DNA from: Microbacteriaceae bacterium
Lineage (GTDB): Bacteria; Actinomycetota; Actinomycetes; Actinomycetales; Microbacteriaceae
DNA: 64,000 nt
Reading direction: 5' to 3'
Assembly (NCBI GenBank): GCA_947373155.1
Contig: CANBWO010000006.1
Location: forward strand, 1-64,000
The notes below the pieces were generated by a model. The model saw only the letters and a program-made list of their open reading frames with translations. It searched no databases and had not been told where the DNA came from. Below are positions 17,204-25,790 of the stretch, in pieces (the stretch's first letter is position 1; each line of letters opens with the position of its first letter). A program made the translations under genes and the position numbers.

Positions 17204-18559
17204 CTAGTCGTTAGGAATAAAGACGTTCTTTTCTTCGGTGAAGTGCAGTGGGGCATCCGGCCCAAGTTCGCGGCCCAGGCCACTTTGCTTGAATCCGCCA
17301 AACGGTGTGTTGTAACGCACCGATGAGTGGGAGTTCACGCTCAGGTTTCCGCTTTCAACTCCGCGGGCCACACGGATTCCGCGGCCGATGTCGCGGGTCC
17401 AGATGGAACCTGACAGTCCGTATTCGGAGTCGTTCGCTAGCTCGATTGCCTCTGCCTCCGAGTCGAATGGAAGAACCGTGACGATTGGGCCAAAGATTTC
17501 CTCGTTGAAGCAGCGGTCTTCTTTGCCATTCGCCAGGACCACGGTTGGAGCGAACCAGTAGCCCGGACCCTCTGGAGCCGAACCACGGAAGGCCACGTTC
17601 GCGCCATCTAGGTATGAAGTCACCGATGCATGGTGGGCCTTGTGCACCAGTGGGCCGACCTCGGTTTCTTCTAGGGTTGGGTCTCCAACCTTTACGTTCT
17701 TGACAGCCGGTTCTAGGTGCTCGAGGAACTTGTCGTAAACCTTGCGCTCAACCAAAATGCGGCTGCGGGCGCAGCAGTCCTGGCCGGCATTTTCGAATAC
17801 TGAATAAGGTGCGGTGGCAGCTGCTTTTTCAACATCGGCATCGGCAAACACAATGTTGGCGCTCTTGCCGCCGAGCTCAAGAGTCACGCGCTTGATTTGA
17901 TCTGCAGCGCCGGCCATGATCTGCTTGCCAACCGGGGTGGAACCGGTGAAAACCACTTTTCGCACGGTCTTGTTGGTCACAAAACGGTTTCCAACCACCG
18001 AGCCCTTACCTGGAAGCACCTGGAAAAGGCCTTCTGGTAGACCAGACTCCAGAGCCAGTTCGCCCAACTTGATGCTGGTGAGCGGAGTCCACTCGGCAGG
18101 CTTTAGCAAGACAGCGTTTCCCGCGGCTAGTGCAGGTGCAAAACCCCAAGACGCAATGGTCATTGGGAAGTTCCAAGGGGTAATAATGCCAACCACGCCA
18201 AGGGGTTCGTTAAAAGTCACATCGATACCACCGGCCACTGGAATCTGCTTGCCAAACAGGCGCTCAGGAGAAGCCGAGTAGTACTCAAGTACGTTGCGAA
18301 CGTGGTTGGCTTCCCAGCGAGCCTGCCCGATTGGGTGGCCCGAGTTACGAACTTCTAACTGAGCCAATTCCTCGATGCTGCTGTCCACAGCAGCGGCAAA
18401 GTCACGCAGGGCCTTAGCGCGGTCTGCCGGATTTAGTGCCGCCCAAAGTTTCTGTGCCTTGGCTGCGCGCGCGATGGCTTCGTCGGTCTGCTCGAGCGAA
18501 AAGTGCTCGATGGTCTCCATCGGTGCTTCGGTTGCCGGGTTGATCAGGGTGTAGCTCAT
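17204..18559 (-). CDS. NAD(P)-dependent aldehyde dehydrogenase, gamma-glutamyl-aldehyde type
   Basis: A 451-residue aldehyde dehydrogenase. The general-base Glu is in TLELGGKSAN, the nucleophilic Cys in NAGQDCCARSRI, and the tail FGGFKQSGLGRELG is typical. It is similar in type to PuuC and to aldehyde dehydrogenases of actinobacterial polyamine and ethanolamine clusters. Its ATG overlaps the hydrolase stop (ATGA), behind an AGGAG site. Proposed role: oxidation of a gamma-glutamyl aminoaldehyde to the acid, which is gamma-glutamylglycine if the substrate is ethanolamine. Confidence 0.88.
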   Translation of the reverse strand: MSYTLINPATEAPMETIEHFSLEQTDEAIARAAKAQKLWAALNPADRAKALRDFAAAVDSSIEELAQLEVRNSGHPIGQARWEANHVRNVLEYYSASPERLFGKQIPVAGGIDVTFNEPLGVVGIITPWNFPMTIASWGFAPALAAGNAVLLKPAEWTPLTSIKLGELALESGLPEGLFQVLPGKGSVVGNRFVTNKTVRKVVFTGSTPVGKQIMAGAADQIKRVTLELGGKSANIVFADADVEKAAATAPYSVFENAGQDCCARSRILVERKVYDKFLEHLEPAVKNVKVGDPTLEETEVGPLVHKAHHASVTSYLDGANVAFRGSAPEGPGYWFAPTVVLANGKEDRCFNEEIFGPIVTVLPFDSEAEAIELANDSEYGLSGSIWTRDIGRGIRVARGVESGNLSVNSHSSVRYNTPFGGFKQSGLGRELGPDAPLHFTEEKNVFIPND

Positions 18560-19311
18560 TTGCTGCTCCTATAAGCCTTGGCGGCTTCGATTAGTCCTAC
18601 AAAAAGTGCTGGTTCCCAAAGGGTTTGCTCTGGGTGCCACTGAACTGCAACGGCAAATGGGTGGTCATTGACTTCCACGGCCTCAATCACGCCATCGGTG
18701 GTTTTGGCTGTCACCGTGAGACCCGGCGCTACATCTTTGATTGCCTGATGGTGGTAAACCTGAACCTCTGTCTTGGTGTTCCCAAGAAGCGTTGCAACCT
18801 TGCTGCCAGGGGTGATGTCTACGTCGGTCGAACTGAAAACACCATTGCCCAGCTGGTACTTGGTGCTGCCGGTTACATCTGGAAGGTGCTGAATCAGAGT
18901 GCCACCCAGGTGCACGTTCAAAACCTGGGCACCACGGCAGATGCCAAGCACCGGAACATCGTTGGCCAATGCGGCCGCGTAAAGCGCATCTTCTAGAAGG
19001 TCGCGCGACAGGTCTGGTTTGTCGGTTAGCGGCGCAGGGTCTTCGTTGTAGCGCGCCGGGTCCACATCGCGGCCGCCACAGACCACAACGCCATCTAGGC
19101 GGCTGAGGATTTCGGCAGCCGAGGCATCGCCGTATTCCTGAGGCGGAATGAGAACCACAGAGCCACCCGAGTTGGTGATGGCATTGATGTAACTTGCCGG
19201 CAAAAAGGCCGCTTCGGTATCCCAGACTCCCATCTGGGCGCGCTGACGATAGGTCGTCAGACCGATTACTGGACGCTCGCTGGCTGCGGCTTGGTTTTTA
19301 GAGGCGCTCAA
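18556..19311 (-). CDS. Gamma-glutamyl hydrolase, PuuD-like class I amidotransferase
   Basis: A 251-residue peptidase C26 protein. It hydrolyses gamma-glutamyl amides, releasing glutamate and the free amino acid. The nucleophile is in LGICRGAQVLNVHLGG, and the His-Glu pair is in VQWHPEQTLWEP. Upstream in-frame sequence overlaps the synthetase coding region; I choose TTG 19311, which overlaps the synthetase stop by 14 nt, but this start is uncertain. In the proposed pathway it splits gamma-glutamylglycine into glutamate and glycine and thereby regenerates the carrier. Confidence 0.85.
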   Translation of the reverse strand: MSASKNQAAASERPVIGLTTYRQRAQMGVWDTEAAFLPASYINAITNSGGSVVLIPPQEYGDASAAEILSRLDGVVVCGGRDVDPARYNEDPAPLTDKPDLSRDLLEDALYAAALANDVPVLGICRGAQVLNVHLGGTLIQHLPDVTGSTKYQLGNGVFSSTDVDITPGSKVATLLGNTKTEVQVYHHQAIKDVAPGLTVTAKTTDGVIEAVEVNDHPFAVAVQWHPEQTLWEPALFVGLIEAAKAYRSSK

Positions 19312-20665
19312 AACCGCGTACTCGCTCCCAGTCGGTGATGGCCTTGTCGTAAGCCGCAATCTCGGTGCGAGCCGCGTTTACGTAGTGGTCAACCACTGCA
19401 TCGCCAAAGGCGGCACGGGCAATCTTGCTGTTGTCGAACAGTTCCATGGCGTCTCGCAGCGTGGCAGGAACGTGAGCCTTGTCGGCAACGTAGGCATTAC
19501 CCACGGTCATGTCCTCTAGCTCTAGCTCGTTTTCGATTCCGTAAAGCCCCGCTGCAATAAGACCGGCAACCGCAAGGTACTGGTTTACGTCTCCGCCAGG
19601 AACTCGGTTCTCAACTCGCATGCCGTGACCGTGACCCACAACTCGCAAACTGCAGGTGCGGTTATCAAGACCCCAGGCCACAGCGGTTGGCGCAAAGCTA
19701 CCGGCTACAAAGCGCTTGTAACTGTTGATGTTTGGTGCATACAAAAGTGTGAACTCACGCATGGCTGCAATCTGGCCAGCCAAGAAGTGCTTGAACATCT
19801 TGCTCATGCCGTTGACGTCGCTCTTGTCGGCAAACACGGCAGCGCCATCGGTGTCTCTAAAGGAGATGTGGATGTGGCAGCTGTTGCCCTCGCGCTCGTT
19901 GTATTTGGCCATAAAGGTGATGGCCTTGTCGTGCTTGTCGGCGATCATCTTGGCACCACTCTTATAGATGCTGTGGTTATCGCAGGTCTTAAGGGCGGTG
20001 TCATAACGGAACGCGATCTCTTGCTGACCGAGGTTGCACTCACCCTTAACGCCTTCGCAGTACATGCCGGCGTTGTCCATGGCATTGCGAATCTCGCGCA
20101 ACATTGGCTCAACCCGCGTTGATGCCAATAGGTCGTAGTCCACGTTGTAGTCGGTGCTGGCCTTTAGGTCTTTGTAACCCTTGGCCCAGGCGCCGCGGTA
20201 AGTTTCGTCGAACACAATGAACTCGAGTTCGGTGCCAACGTATGGCACCAGGTTCTTGGCCGAGAGGCGGTCCATCTGTGCTTTCAAAATGGAACGAGGG
20301 GATTGAACGATTGGCTGGTGGCTGGTGGTTTCCAGGTCTGCCAAAACCATGGCGGTTCCAGGAAGCCAAGGAACCATGCGCAGGGTGCTCATGTCCGACT
20401 TGAGCACCATGTCGCTGTAGCCGTGTTCCCAAGAAGAGATTGCGTAGCCATCTACGGTGTTGTTTTCAACGTCTAGTGCAAGCAGATAGTTGCAGGCTTC
20501 TGCTCCATGACCCATGATGTCTTCCAGGAAAAGGCGCGACGCAACGCGCTTACCAACCAGGCGTCCCTGCATGTCGGTAAAGCCAACGATGACGGTGTCG
20601 ATCTCGCCGGCTTGAATCTTGGTGGTCAGCTCAGCTACCGAAAGTAGCCCCTTGTTGCTGTTCAT
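19298..20665 (-). CDS. Glutamine-synthetase-like gamma-glutamyl ligase (GlnA4/PuuA type)
   Basis: A 455-residue glutamine-synthetase-fold ligase that ATP-dependently joins glutamate to an amine. The fold motifs are visible: ELEFIVFD, GECNLGQQEIAF, NSCHIHIS (the HI-x-H site) and RVENRVPGGDVNQYLAVAGLIAAG. The adenylylation-site motif of housekeeping GlnA is absent, and the neighbours are catabolic, so it is not the assimilatory enzyme. Actinobacterial GlnA3 uses polyamines and GlnA4 uses ethanolamine; the linked ethanolamine-type permease and SDR favour the second. A GAAGAGG ribosome site precedes the ATG, and a TTGACA -35 lies at 20733-20728. Confidence 0.85.
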   Translation of the reverse strand: MNSNKGLLSVAELTTKIQAGEIDTVIVGFTDMQGRLVGKRVASRLFLEDIMGHGAEACNYLLALDVENNTVDGYAISSWEHGYSDMVLKSDMSTLRMVPWLPGTAMVLADLETTSHQPIVQSPRSILKAQMDRLSAKNLVPYVGTELEFIVFDETYRGAWAKGYKDLKASTDYNVDYDLLASTRVEPMLREIRNAMDNAGMYCEGVKGECNLGQQEIAFRYDTALKTCDNHSIYKSGAKMIADKHDKAITFMAKYNEREGNSCHIHISFRDTDGAAVFADKSDVNGMSKMFKHFLAGQIAAMREFTLLYAPNINSYKRFVAGSFAPTAVAWGLDNRTCSLRVVGHGHGMRVENRVPGGDVNQYLAVAGLIAAGLYGIENELELEDMTVGNAYVADKAHVPATLRDAMELFDNSKIARAAFGDAVVDHYVNAARTEIAAYDKAITDWERVRGFERL

Positions 20666-20727
20666 GTTGTTTCCTCTTCTTTGAGGTTGGTTTTACAACC
20701 ATTAGAACACACCATCCCATCGATGAT

Positions 20728-20733
20728 TGTCAA
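20728..20733 (-). promoter_or_regulatory. -35-like element of the gamma-glutamyl/gcv operon
   Basis: TTGACA on the minus strand, 63 nt before the ligase start. A weak TGTTCT -10 candidate lies 18 nt downstream. Confidence 0.4.
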
Positions 20734-20770
20734 GTTCAGTTTAGAAATCGTTATTTATTGGCAAGTTTCC

Positions 20771-20805
20771 CGATTGTTTCCAAATAATTACGATTTGGAA
20801 TAATC
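20771..20805. promoter_or_regulatory. Inverted repeat, candidate FadR-type operator
   Basis: Between the divergent ligase and permease genes lies TTCCAAAT-N7-ATTTGGAA (20778-20800), a perfect 8-bp palindrome. It extends imperfectly outward to CGATT...AATCG (20771-20805). It is the only strong dyad in this 249-bp region and sits where a shared operator for both transcription units is expected. The FadR-family gene at 15581-16363 is the obvious candidate to bind it. Confidence 0.55.
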
Positions 20806-20914
20806 GGCCCAATGGTTGCCAAACCAAACCATAAAACCGCTAGGCTCACGATTACCGAACCACATCGTTGTGGCTTGGGATTCCTCAACGACGACGGATA
20901 AGGAAAAGAGCAGC

Positions 20915-22390
20915 ATGTCTAATGACAAAACAAAAGTCTCGGGTGTGACTTACACAACCGCAGACAGTGGCTACTTTGAAAAACGTGAACTAAAGCGCTC
21001 CGGTGGCTTGTGGGCCCTATGGGGTCTTGCTATTGCAGCAGTTATTTCTGGAGACTTCTCGGGCTGGAACTTTGGTCTTGACTCCGGAGGATTTGGCGGC
21101 CTTTTGGCCGCTTTCGTAATTCTGGTACTTATGTACTACGGAATGATGTTCAGCATCGGTGAAATGGCAGCGGCCATGCCACACACCGGCGGAGCCTACT
21201 CATTCGCTCGCGCGGCCATGGGTCCGTGGGGTGGTTTTGTTACCGGTTTGGCAGAGACCATTGAGTATGTAGCTACCACCGCGGTAATCATTTACTTCAG
21301 TGCCGGCTACGCAGATGCAATCACCGGCGGACTCCTAGGAGTTCACCTGCCGGCTTGGGCCTGGTGGATCATCCTTTATGCGGTGTTCATCGCCCTAAAT
21401 GCAGCCGGATCCAGCATCTCGTTTAAGTTCGCTCTTGTAGTTGCAATCATGTCGATTGCCATCCTGGTGATCTTCTCGATCATGGCTCTATTCAGCGGCA
21501 AGCTAGACTGGTCTTCACTTACCAACATCACTCCTGATGCTGGTCAGAGCGTCTGGCTACCTCACGGTGTTATCGGCATCCTCTACGCAATGCCATTCGC
21601 CGTTTGGTTCTTCCTAGGTATCGAGGAACTTCCTCTGGCAGCCGAAGAAGCCCACGACCCAGTTCGCGATATTCCTCGTGCTGGATTCTGGGCCCGTACC
21701 ACTCTGATCATCCTTGGTCTTGCAGTGCTATTCCTAAACACAGCACTCACCGGCGCAGAAGGCCTGAAGGCTTCGGGCGAACCGCTGCTAGACGGTTTCC
21801 GTGTGATGGTTGGCGATGGCTGGGCCGCCGTGCTTGGTTTGTTCGCACTGGTTGGTCTTTTGGCTTCGGCACAGGGAATCATGTTTGCTTACGGACGAAA
21901 CATGTACTCGCTGTCTCGTGCCGGCTACTATCCAAAGGTTCTATCGCTCACTGGTAAGGCAAAGACCCCATGGGTTGCGCTTCTAGTTGGTGGAATCATC
22001 GGATTCATCTCGCTTGTAGCGATTGACGCAATGGGTGGTGCTAGCTCGCCTGCTGGCGCTATCGTTCTGAACATCGCTGTTTGGGGTGCCATGTTGGCCT
22101 ACCTAATGCAGATGATTTCGTTCCTGGTGCTGCGCCGCAAGTTCCCAAACGCCAACCGCCCATACAAGTCCCCTTGGGGTCTGTTCGGTGGCTGGGTTGG
22201 CCTAATCATCTCCGGTTTGGCCTTCGTTGGATTCCTTCTAAACAAGGCATTCCTGCCAGCGATCGTGGCTATCGCTGTGGTTTACGTTGTTCTGTTGGCA
22301 ATCTTTGCCCTCTACAGCCGCCACCGTCTGATTCTGTCGCCAGAAGAGGAATACGCGCTTAACGGTGGACTCCACCAGGACAGCAACTAG
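20915..22390 (+). CDS. APC-family permease, ethanolamine-permease-like
   Basis: A 491-residue membrane transporter of the amino acid-polyamine-organocation superfamily with about 12 helices. The helix-1 region VISGDFSGWNFGLDSGGFGG and the GEMAAAMPHTGGAYSFARAAMGPWGG segment resemble ethanolamine permeases (Eat) rather than putrescine importers. An in-frame TTG at 20816 is possible, but ATG 20915 has an AAGGAAAAG site and gives the usual N-terminus. It diverges from the ligase operon across the dyad at 20771-20805. A terminator follows before sdaA. Confidence 0.82.
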   Translation: MSNDKTKVSGVTYTTADSGYFEKRELKRSGGLWALWGLAIAAVISGDFSGWNFGLDSGGFGGLLAAFVILVLMYYGMMFSIGEMAAAMPHTGGAYSFARAAMGPWGGFVTGLAETIEYVATTAVIIYFSAGYADAITGGLLGVHLPAWAWWIILYAVFIALNAAGSSISFKFALVVAIMSIAILVIFSIMALFSGKLDWSSLTNITPDAGQSVWLPHGVIGILYAMPFAVWFFLGIEELPLAAEEAHDPVRDIPRAGFWARTTLIILGLAVLFLNTALTGAEGLKASGEPLLDGFRVMVGDGWAAVLGLFALVGLLASAQGIMFAYGRNMYSLSRAGYYPKVLSLTGKAKTPWVALLVGGIIGFISLVAIDAMGGASSPAGAIVLNIAVWGAMLAYLMQMISFLVLRRKFPNANRPYKSPWGLFGGWVGLIISGLAFVGFLLNKAFLPAIVAIAVVYVVLLAIFALYSRHRLILSPEEEYALNGGLHQDSN

Positions 22391-22404
22391 AAATTAGTAA
22401 ATAG

Positions 22405-22446
22405 ATGAGTGTGGGTCGGTTCCAACTGGAGTCGGCCCACACTCAT
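22405..22446 (+). terminator. Terminator between permease and sdaA
   Basis: A stem of about 12 bp (ATGAGTGTGGGT paired with GCCCACACTCAT, one G-T pair) and a loop of about 18 nt, then TTGTCTTT. It probably attenuates or ends the permease transcript, while sdaA starts 27 bp later. Confidence 0.7.
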
Positions 22447-22472
22447 TTGTCTTTCAAACGAATCGAAGTCTC

Positions 22473-23879
22473 ATGATTCAGGTCGATGCACTTGATCTTT
22501 TCACCATTGGCATCGGGCCTTCTAGCTCGCACACCGTGGGGCCAATGCGCGCCGCTTGTGAATTTGCCAGCTCGCTTCAGGAGGCCAAACTGCTGAGCCC
22601 TATGGCGGGCATAAGAATTACTCTTTACGGTTCGCTGGGCGCAACCGGAGCTGGGCACGGAACCACCAATGCCATTGTGGCTGGGCTTGGCGGACAACAA
22701 CCGGAATCGTGCAGCCCAAGCCAGGTGGTGGTTTCTTGGCAGAATGCCCTAGACGCCAAGTGCATTTTTGTGCTTGGGCATCGGGTTGCGTTTGCCGCCA
22801 CAGACCTGGTGCTAAAGCCAATGATCCGCCTTCCCAAGCACTCCAACGGAATGACTTTCGAGGCGCTCGACTCCCTGGGTGCCACAATTCTTAGCCAGAC
22901 CTACTATTCGGTGGGTGGCGGTTTTATTGAAAAACACATCGGTGACGCTGATTTGGATAGTGCCACTATTGCTGCGCAGGCAAACATCGATGCAAAAAAG
23001 GCGGCTGCAGTTCCCTTTGGTTTTTCCAGCTCAACCGAACTGGTGGAACTCTGCCAGCTCACCAACCAGACTATTGCTCAGGTGGCATGGCAGAACTCGG
23101 TGGCCCGATACGGCCAAGAGCGCGCTGCTGAACACATCGATGCGGTTTGGGCGGCCATGGCCGACTGCGTTGAAGCCGGCCTTTCCGCAACCGGAGTGCT
23201 GCCCGGTTACCTGAATGTATCCAGGCGAGCCAGAGCAATACGCGAACAACTCGAGCTGCAACAACGCGAAGGCGCCATCTCGGCTGAGCAATCGGGCGAG
23301 TGGCTGCAGGCTTATGCCATTGCGGTGAACGAGGAAAACGCTGCCGGTATGCGGGTGGTAACGGCACCAACCAACGGTGCCGCCGGCATCATTCCGGCCG
23401 TGGGTTATTTTGCTCTCAAGTTCAAGGGCGTTACCCCAGAGCGGCTGGCTAGGGAATACCTTATGACCGCAGGTGCCATTGGTCAGCTCTACAAATCGAA
23501 TGCTTCTATATCTGGAGCCGAGGCGGGTTGTCAAGGCGAAGTGGGATCTGCTTGTTCCATGGCTGCGGCCGGACTAGCCGCCGTGCTTGGCGGTACAGTT
23601 CGACAGGTTGAAAACGCGGCCGAGATAGCCATGGAACATAACCTGGGTCTCACCTGCGACCCCGTCGGTGGCTTTGTTCAGATGCCGTGTATCGAACGCA
23701 ATGCGATTGCCGCGGGAACGGCCGTTGCTGCCACCCGCTTAGCTCTGCTGGGCGATGGGAATCACAAGATTTCGCTAGACACCGTGATTGAAACCATGCG
23801 TCAAACCGGGCTGGATATGAGCAGCAAATACAAAGAGACCAGCCTGGGTGGTTTGGCCGTGAACGTGGTGGAGTGCTAG
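22473..23879 (+). CDS. sdaA: L-serine ammonia-lyase (iron-sulfur type)
   Basis: A 468-residue single-chain L-serine dehydratase converting serine to pyruvate and ammonia. The N-terminal beta domain begins [21 protein letters not shown]. The cluster-binding cysteines lie in [20 protein letters not shown] and in [15 protein letters not shown]. It follows the ethanolamine-permease-like gene on the same strand. This fits the disposal of serine made from two glycines through the glycine cleavage system and serine hydroxymethyltransferase (the latter is not in the window). Confidence 0.95.
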   Translation: MIQVDALDLFTIGIGPSSSHTVGPMRAACEFASSLQEAKLLSPMAGIRITLYGSLGATGAGHGTTNAIVAGLGGQQPESCSPSQVVVSWQNALDAKCIFVLGHRVAFAATDLVLKPMIRLPKHSNGMTFEALDSLGATILSQTYYSVGGGFIEKHIGDADLDSATIAAQANIDAKKAAAVPFGFSSSTELVELCQLTNQTIAQVAWQNSVARYGQERAAEHIDAVWAAMADCVEAGLSATGVLPGYLNVSRRARAIREQLELQQREGAISAEQSGEWLQAYAIAVNEENAAGMRVVTAPTNGAAGIIPAVGYFALKFKGVTPERLAREYLMTAGAIGQLYKSNASISGAEAGCQGEVGSACSMAAAGLAAVLGGTVRQVENAAEIAMEHNLGLTCDPVGGFVQMPCIERNAIAAGTAVAATRLALLGDGNHKISLDTVIETMRQTGLDMSSKYKETSLGGLAVNVVEC

Positions 23880-23909
23880 CCAAACTCGGTTCGGCTTACT
23901 AAATACTCG

Positions 23910-24698
23910 CTAGTCGATATCGCGACGCAGAGTTGAGAACATGGCCAACACGGCAAAACCGATTCCGTAAGCCAGCAAGAGCAGTGCCGCTGGAACGGGG
24001 TCAAGGTAGTCGGCTGTGTTTATCCCAAGTCCGCTGCCTTGGTCTTTCACGTTCAGGTGAATGTTCAACATGGCTGTGATCAAACCGGTTGGAAGGTACT
24101 TGCCAATCTCGGTCCAAATCACCGCCAAGATTCGGTCAACCACCATGAGCCAAACCAGCGAGCCGGTGACCGCGGCGTTTTGATTGCGAACCAGAGTTCC
24201 AATCGCAACACCAACGATCGCCAGGACAGCACCGGTTACCGCGGCGGCAGCGGTGTAGTTTCCCCAGATGAAGTCGTGCGGAGCAGCAACGTTCTTGAAC
24301 AGGCTTAGCGCGTACGCTCCGGTTGCAATGGCAACCCAGGTGGCAAGCACATTGATGAGCGCACCCACCACTGCGGCCACGCCAAGCTTGGCTAGCAGTA
24401 CCCGGGAGCGTTTTGGCTGAGCCAAGAAGGTGGCCACGGCGGTGTGATGATGGAATTCGCCAGCCATAATCAGGACACCAATAATCAGTACAAAAATGTA
24501 CCCGCCCAGGCTCTTGGAGTACACGCCATCCACCACATCGCTGCTACTCAATGGCATGGTCAAGCCCTTGCCAATTCGGGTCATGGCGTATGGGCTGAAT
24601 GCGGTTCCCAGAATGGCAAGTGCAATAGTTCCCAAAATCAAACCGTAGGTGCTGCGCTGGTAAAAGAGCTTTCTTAGCTCGGCTTTCACAAGGTTCAT
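23910..24698 (-). CDS. ABC-2 type transporter permease
   Basis: A 262-residue membrane subunit with six predicted helices. It starts with a short cytoplasmic helix (VKAELRKLFYQRSTYGLILG) typical of ABC-2 permeases, and AGEFHHHTAVATFLAQPKRSRVLLAK follows the second helix. The ATG overlaps the stop of the ATPase gene by 4 nt (ATGA), so the two form one exporter. The substrate is unknown; such pairs export antibiotics, lipids or peptides. Confidence 0.85.
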   Translation of the reverse strand: MNLVKAELRKLFYQRSTYGLILGTIALAILGTAFSPYAMTRIGKGLTMPLSSSDVVDGVYSKSLGGYIFVLIIGVLIMAGEFHHHTAVATFLAQPKRSRVLLAKLGVAAVVGALINVLATWVAIATGAYALSLFKNVAAPHDFIWGNYTAAAAVTGAVLAIVGVAIGTLVRNQNAAVTGSLVWLMVVDRILAVIWTEIGKYLPTGLITAMLNIHLNVKDQGSGLGINTADYLDPVPAALLLLAYGIGFAVLAMFSTLRRDID

Positions 24699-25399
24699 GC
24701 CGCAACTCCAATCAAGCGCAGGAACGCTTCTTCAAGGCTTTGGCCCGCCATGATTTCCTTGGCATTTCCAGCTGCAATCAACTTGCCGTGATTCACGATG
24801 ATCACGTCATCCACGGTGTGCTGCAGCTCTGCTAACTGGTGCGATGAAACCAAAATGGTCTTGCCCTGATTTGCCAGGTTTCGCAAGAATTCTCGTAACC
24901 ACGCGATGCCAATCGGGTCTAGTCCATTGGCTGGTTCGTCTAGCACCAGAATGTCTGGGTCGCCAAGCAGTGCCGCGGCCAATGCTAGGCGTTGCTTCAT
25001 TCCCAGTGAGTAGCCCTTGGTGCGCTTGTTCACAGCATGTCCAAGTTCAACCAATTCCAAAAGCGGAAGCACGCGGGAGTCATCGATGCCCGCCGCAGCG
25101 CAAATAACCAGCAGATTTTGCTTTGCAGTTAGTGCGGCATTGAAACCCTGGCTGTCTAGCACGGCGCCAACGCGCTTTAGGGGTTCGGCCAGTTGGTGGT
25201 AGGGCTTGCCCTCAATTAGGGCCTCACCGGAACTGGCAGTGGCAAGTCCCAGCAAACAACGCAACGATGTGCTTTTGCCAGCGCCATTTGGCCCAAGGAA
25301 GCCCGTGATACGGCCCGCCTCGACCTTGGCGGTGAGGTTGTCTACTGCTTTTAAATCTTTGTATTGCTTGGTCAAGCCTATGAATTCGATGGTGCTCAT
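24695..25399 (-). CDS. ABC transporter ATP-binding protein
   Basis: A 234-residue ATPase. Walker A is GPNGAGKSTSLRCLLG (about 35-50), Walker B ILVLDEPANGLDP, and the H-loop SSHQLAEL. The signature region reads KGYSLGMKQRLALAAALLGDP, with YSLGM in place of LSGGQ, as is common in BcrA/CcmA-type drug and lantibiotic exporters. It pairs with the overlapping permease. No two-component immunity system is adjacent. Confidence 0.9.
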   Translation of the reverse strand: MSTIEFIGLTKQYKDLKAVDNLTAKVEAGRITGFLGPNGAGKSTSLRCLLGLATASSGEALIEGKPYHQLAEPLKRVGAVLDSQGFNAALTAKQNLLVICAAAGIDDSRVLPLLELVELGHAVNKRTKGYSLGMKQRLALAAALLGDPDILVLDEPANGLDPIGIAWLREFLRNLANQGKTILVSSHQLAELQHTVDDVIIVNHGKLIAAGNAKEIMAGQSLEEAFLRLIGVAA

Positions 25400-25415
25400 G
25401 AATGGCCTCCTGTGC

Positions 25416-25781
25416 TCAGCCTACGCCTGTGGTCAACCACGCTTCGTAAAGCAATTCGCGCAGGTCTTCATCTGTGAGGTTTTCCAGTTTTGCCAGTACC
25501 GCGGGATACCCGGAAAAGTGCGGCATGGTGAAGTACTTATCCGGTTCCATTTGCACATAGGCCAGCGCGGTTATGGCATCGGGAGTGTGGATCGCAAGAA
25601 TTCCACCCTGGTGAACTTCCTCGCCCAGCGCGGCGATTTCCTTCTGGTGCTTCTTGCTCAGGGGGCGTTCCCAAGCCAGGCTCTTGCCGCCGGCGTCCCA
25701 GGCTCGCTTTGGTTCTTGCCCAACCGCAACAGTTTTCGGCAGGGCGGTAGCGATGCGCGATACGTCTTCCCAGGTTGCCAT
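25416..25781 (-). CDS. MmcQ/YjbR family protein
   Basis: A 121-residue small DNA-binding-like protein of the MmcQ/YjbR fold. The family features are the N-terminal helix MATWEDVSRIATALP, a WERPLSKK-like strand and the C-terminal LTDEDLRELLYEAWLTT. Function in the cell is not established for the family. It starts 9 bp after the MFS stop and is probably in the same transcript. Confidence 0.8.
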   Translation of the reverse strand: MATWEDVSRIATALPKTVAVGQEPKRAWDAGGKSLAWERPLSKKHQKEIAALGEEVHQGGILAIHTPDAITALAYVQMEPDKYFTMPHFSGYPAVLAKLENLTDEDLRELLYEAWLTTGVG

Positions 25782-25790
25782 GATTTGCTG

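Noticed and set aside
20816..20914. Longer N-terminus for the permease from TTG 20816
   Set aside because: It has no ribosome site, and the extension is not of the family type; ATG 20915 has a clear site.
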